This document shows, in pieces, positions 5,308 through 7,545 of a stretch of 7,545 nt of DNA. This DNA comes from Nitrospirota bacterium. Its GTDB lineage: Bacteria > Nitrospirota > Thermodesulfovibrionia > Thermodesulfovibrionales > Magnetobacteriaceae. The stretch spans positions 1-7,545 of the forward strand of contig JADFXO010000188.1 in the NCBI GenBank assembly GCA_015233485.1. Reading direction: 5' to 3'. The notes below the pieces were generated by a model. That model saw nothing but the letters and a program-made list of their open reading frames with translations, was not told where the DNA came from and did no database searches. Within the stretch, counting starts at the first letter, position 1; every line of letters begins with the position of its first letter. A program made the translations under genes and the position numbers.

Positions 5308-6755
5308 ATTCTATTGAGTTCAACCAGGGATAACGCATAGTCGGCCCTGGATTTGGCCTCGTCGTAGACAGCAGAGGCATAGTCGCGCTGGAATTTCAAC
5401 AAATCATTCAGGGTCGAAAGGCCGGCTCTGAATTTTCCCTGCTCGGCTTCAAGTAATTTTTCCGCCGCTAATAGGGATTTCCCCGACGCCTTTATTTTTT
5501 TTATCGCATAACTCAGGTTGTTGTAGGCCTCGGCGGCCTCAACCGAGATTGTTTTTTTGATTTCCCTTAGGGCGGCGTCGGTTTGCCTTGCCTCAAAATC
5601 GGCCTTCATCAGATTGCCGCGGTTTTTCCAGTTGAAGATGGGGACGTTTAGCACGAGACCGAATTTCCATGAAAAATAATTGCCGGACGTAAGGTCGTCT
5701 ATCGTGCTGTGATACTGGCCATTGAGGCCGGACTGGCCGTAACTCGCTACGGCGTTGAGGTCTGGCAGCATCTGGTTTTTATAGTAGCGCGCAAAGAGTT
5801 CCTTATTTTTCTTGTCTAAGAGTGCCTTTTGATAGTCCTGGCGGCTCTTAAGCGCCTGTTCGACGATGGATTCCAGTGGCGGCGGCACGGCAGTGTCCGG
5901 CGGCCTGGATACGGTCTCAAGGCGTGTGCCGCCCAGCTCGATATTCATAATCCCTTTAAGGGTGTTCTCGGCATTTTTGGCGTTTTTTTCCGCCTCCAAA
6001 AGGGCCTCTTCCCTTACGGCCGTCTCGGCCTCGGCCGTATAAATGTCCACAGGGGCAGTCATTCCCACCTTGATACGGGCGTTGACCTCTTCGCAGGTCT
6101 TTTGGGCCAGGGTCAGGGCAATTGCGGCTGCCTCTATGGCCTTTCTCGCTTCCACAAGTCCCCAGTAGTCTTTGACGGCCTCGGAGACCTTCGCAACGAC
6201 AGCCGCGTCATAGGCGTATTTCTTCATTTGGAGTGTGTTTTTGGCCGCGTTGAGGTTCGTTAGTTGTATGTCAACTCCGAAACCCTTTAACACCGGCTGT
6301 GTTAATGTCAGAGAAAGCCCCGATGAGTAATATGAAAACAGGTTTAGAAATGGAGAGTTGCCGTTGTATCTGTAATTCTGCCACTTCAGCTCATACAAAG
6401 TGCCTGTTACGGCCTTGCCGGATAATGACAAGTTATAGTCGATTTGCCCCTCTGACGTGCTGTTTATATCAAGGGACTGCTTTTGTCTGTCATATGTCTC
6501 GTCCAGACCTAAATTAAGGGAAGGGTCGAAATCCCCTTTGTTGATGAGGATATCGGCCTCGGAGATTTTGGGATTATAGCTCTCGGTCTCGATGCCCGTA
6601 TTTCTTTCGATAGTTGCTCTTATAACATCGTCAACGGTGAGAGCCACTATGTGCTCAGACAGAGGGGCAGAGAAGCAGCTTGGCGGCAACTGCGCAATCA
6701 TGGAACAGACAACAACGACAGCCACATACAGGGACAATCTTACACGATGTGCCAT
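5289..6755 (-). CDS. TolC-family outer membrane efflux/export channel
   Basis: Outer-membrane, periplasm-spanning channel of 488 residues, the outer part of tripartite efflux pumps and type I secretion systems. The N-terminus MAHRVRLSLYVAVVVVCS is a signal peptide (basic start, hydrophobic core to about residue 22). Cleavage after FSA (28-30) is possible, although Pro follows; Cys27 is not in a proper lipobox. Two OEP repeats are visible. Repeat one has beta-rich segments (about 75-165) and long helices with heptad-like Ala/Glu/Lys pattern (about 168-270), including VGMTAPVDIYTAEAE (230-244). Repeat two has PDLNAVASYG (331-340), FGLVLNVPIFNWKNRGN (365-381) and helices (about 383-480) with AGLSTLNDLLKFQRDY (444-459). 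The start is the ATG at 6755 with only a weak AGG upstream. It follows galU on the same strand after 42 bp. No membrane fusion protein or inner-membrane pump is in the window, so its cargo is unknown. Confidence 0.9.
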   Translation of the reverse strand: MAHRVRLSLYVAVVVVCSMIAQLPPSCFSAPLSEHIVALTVDDVIRATIERNTGIETESYNPKISEADILINKGDFDPSLNLGLDETYDRQKQSLDINSTSEGQIDYNLSLSGKAVTGTLYELKWQNYRYNGNSPFLNLFSYYSSGLSLTLTQPVLKGFGVDIQLTNLNAAKNTLQMKKYAYDAAVVAKVSEAVKDYWGLVEARKAIEAAAIALTLAQKTCEEVNARIKVGMTAPVDIYTAEAETAVREEALLEAEKNAKNAENTLKGIMNIELGGTRLETVSRPPDTAVPPPLESIVEQALKSRQDYQKALLDKKNKELFARYYKNQMLPDLNAVASYGQSGLNGQYHSTIDDLTSGNYFSWKFGLVLNVPIFNWKNRGNLMKADFEARQTDAALREIKKTISVEAAEAYNNLSYAIKKIKASGKSLLAAEKLLEAEQGKFRAGLSTLNDLLKFQRDYASAVYDEAKSRADYALSLVELNRIQGLLP

Positions 6756-6797
6756 AAAAAGCCTATGCCCGGCGCACTCGTATTACATAATCCGGGG

Positions 6798-7545
6798 TCA
6801 AAATCCCGCGGTCAGCGATTTAAGATATTGTTTCAAATTCTCGGAAAACTCCGGCCGTTTTAAAGACAGCTCTATGGTGGCCTTAAGAAAGCCGAATTTA
6901 TCGCCGGCATCGTATCTGTTGCCCTTAAACAGGCAGCCGTAGACGACGCGGCTGGAAAGGAGCAGATTAAGGGCGTCGGTGAGCTGGTACTCACCGCCTC
7001 TGCCTGGTTTTATGCCTTCAAGGGCCTCGAAGATGTCCGAAGTTAAGATGTATCTGCCTATGACGGCCAGATTAGACGGGGCGTCCTCTTTCTTTGGCTT
7101 TTCCACAAGGGCGTTTATCTTATACAACTGTTTTGGTATATTATTGGCGTCGAAATCCGTGACAGTCTCGCCGTCGATGATACCGTATTTCGACACCTCA
7201 TCGTCGGGGACCTCCTGAAGCGCTATCACAGGGGAGCGGTATTTCTTGTATATCTCTATCATCTCCATGAGAAGCGTGTCTTCGGGGTCAATAATGTCGT
7301 CACCGAGCAGGACGGCAAAGGGTTCGTCTTTCACAAAGGCCTTCGCGCACAATATCGCATGGCCGAGGCCGAGGGGCCTGCTCTGCCTGATGTAGGCAAA
7401 ATCGGATTCGTCGTGCCTGTGGATTTCCTCAATGAGATTGCTGAGGCCCTTTTGCTTCAGAACCTCATCCAGCTCTGAAAACTGGTCGAAATGGTCTTCA
7501 ATTGCCCGCTTGTTTTTACCCGTTATTATAATAAATTCCCTTATG
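6798..7545 (-). CDS. galU: UTP-glucose-1-phosphate uridylyltransferase, N-terminus outside window
   Basis: Cytoplasmic enzyme making UDP-glucose from UTP and glucose-1-phosphate, the precursor for glucose-containing LPS, capsule and other glycans. The minus-strand frame is open to the window edge; 248 codons are visible. It begins IREFIIITGKNKRAIEDHFD and continues through RQSRPLGLGHAILCAK, the donor-site stretch PFAVLLGDDIID (Asp-Asp pair), EKPKKEDAPSNLAVIGRYIL, and GRGGEYQLTDALNLLL. It ends with YDAGDKFGFLKATIELSLKR and a short C-terminus. All are classic bacterial GalU blocks. The N-terminal GLGTRF-type nucleotide motif would lie in the missing 40-50 residues; a full protein near 290-300 residues is expected. 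The apparent TTG start at 7352 is an internal Leu codon, not the real start. It lies 42 bp upstream of the TolC-family gene, with no terminator visible between them, so the two are probably co-transcribed. Confidence 0.95.
   Translation of the reverse strand, partial: IREFIIITGKNKRAIEDHFDQFSELDEVLKQKGLSNLIEEIHRHDESDFAYIRQSRPLGLGHAILCAKAFVKDEPFAVLLGDDIIDPEDTLLMEMIEIYKKYRSPVIALQEVPDDEVSKYGIIDGETVTDFDANNIPKQLYKINALVEKPKKEDAPSNLAVIGRYILTSDIFEALEGIKPGRGGEYQLTDALNLLLSSRVVYGCLFKGNRYDAGDKFGFLKATIELSLKRPEFSENLKQYLKSLTAGF

Noticed and set aside
5829..6263. Plus-strand open frame of 144 codons antisense to the TolC-family gene
   Set aside because: The opposite strand encodes clear OEP-repeat helices; the antisense product shows no known motif and no ribosome binding site was evident.
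6592..6942. Plus-strand open frame spanning the tolC-galU junction
   Set aside because: It runs antisense across the 5' end of tolC and the 3' end of galU, both well supported, and has no recognisable features.
6798..7352. Start codon of galU at 7352 (TTG read as Met)
   Set aside because: The frame continues upstream to the window edge with clear GalU sequence (IIITGKNKRAIEDHFD, RPLGLGHAIL), so the TTG is an internal Leu codon.

Overview
The window comes from a flagellated, diderm (Gram-negative-type) bacterium. It contains a flagellin, a signal-peptide-bearing TolC-type outer-membrane channel, an O-antigen ligase/polymerase-like membrane protein and a WaaE/KdtX-type glycosyltransferase of lipopolysaccharide-core type. 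GC content looks intermediate by eye. A short intergenic repeat of the form CTGGATTCCTGC-TTTC-GCAGGAAT resembles dispersed repeats I associate with Nitrospirota and Desulfobacterota. I cannot assign a phylum from the sequence alone, so treat that as a weak hint.

Layout, left to right. (1) Positions 1-796 (+) hold the 3' part of a flagellin gene whose start lies outside the window. (2) Positions 797-1052 are a structured intergenic region: a GC-rich hairpin just after the flagellin stop, a small ATTCCAG repeat, then two near-identical G4-5/C4-5 palindromes that are also reverse complements of each other, and an AT-rich stretch with two TATAAT hexamers. (3) Positions 1053-4170 (+) form a tight three-gene operon: an O-antigen ligase/polymerase-like membrane protein, a GT4 glycosyltransferase (ATGA overlap) and a WaaE-like GT2 glycosyltransferase. 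(4) Positions 4171-4347 hold a repeat/terminator with two competing hairpins and a T-rich tail, then a plausible promoter and a strong ribosome binding site. (5) Positions 4348-5307 (+) encode a GT2 of the polyprenyl-phosphate glycosyltransferase type (GtrB/ArnC/DPMS-like) with two C-terminal membrane segments and a GTG start. (6) On the minus strand, galU (UDP-glucose pyrophosphorylase, N-terminus outside the window, 6798-7545) is followed after 42 bp by a TolC-family protein (5289-6755). The TolC-family 3' end overlaps the 3' end of the GT2 gene by 19 bp, tail to tail.

Taken together this is a cell-surface glycan locus next to a flagellin gene. GalU would supply UDP-glucose. The GT2 at 4348 would load a sugar onto polyprenyl phosphate at the inner membrane. 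The WaaE-like and GT4 enzymes would add sugars on the cytoplasmic face, and the Wzy/WaaL-like protein would polymerise or ligate glycan on the periplasmic face. A role in modifying flagellin is possible from position only. I see no CRISPR array, tRNA, rRNA, transposase, phage gene or toxin-antitoxin pair. The coding content is recognisable, and I do not find a convincing undescribed system. The most curious parts are the intergenic DNA structures and the probably leaderless first gene of the glycan operon.
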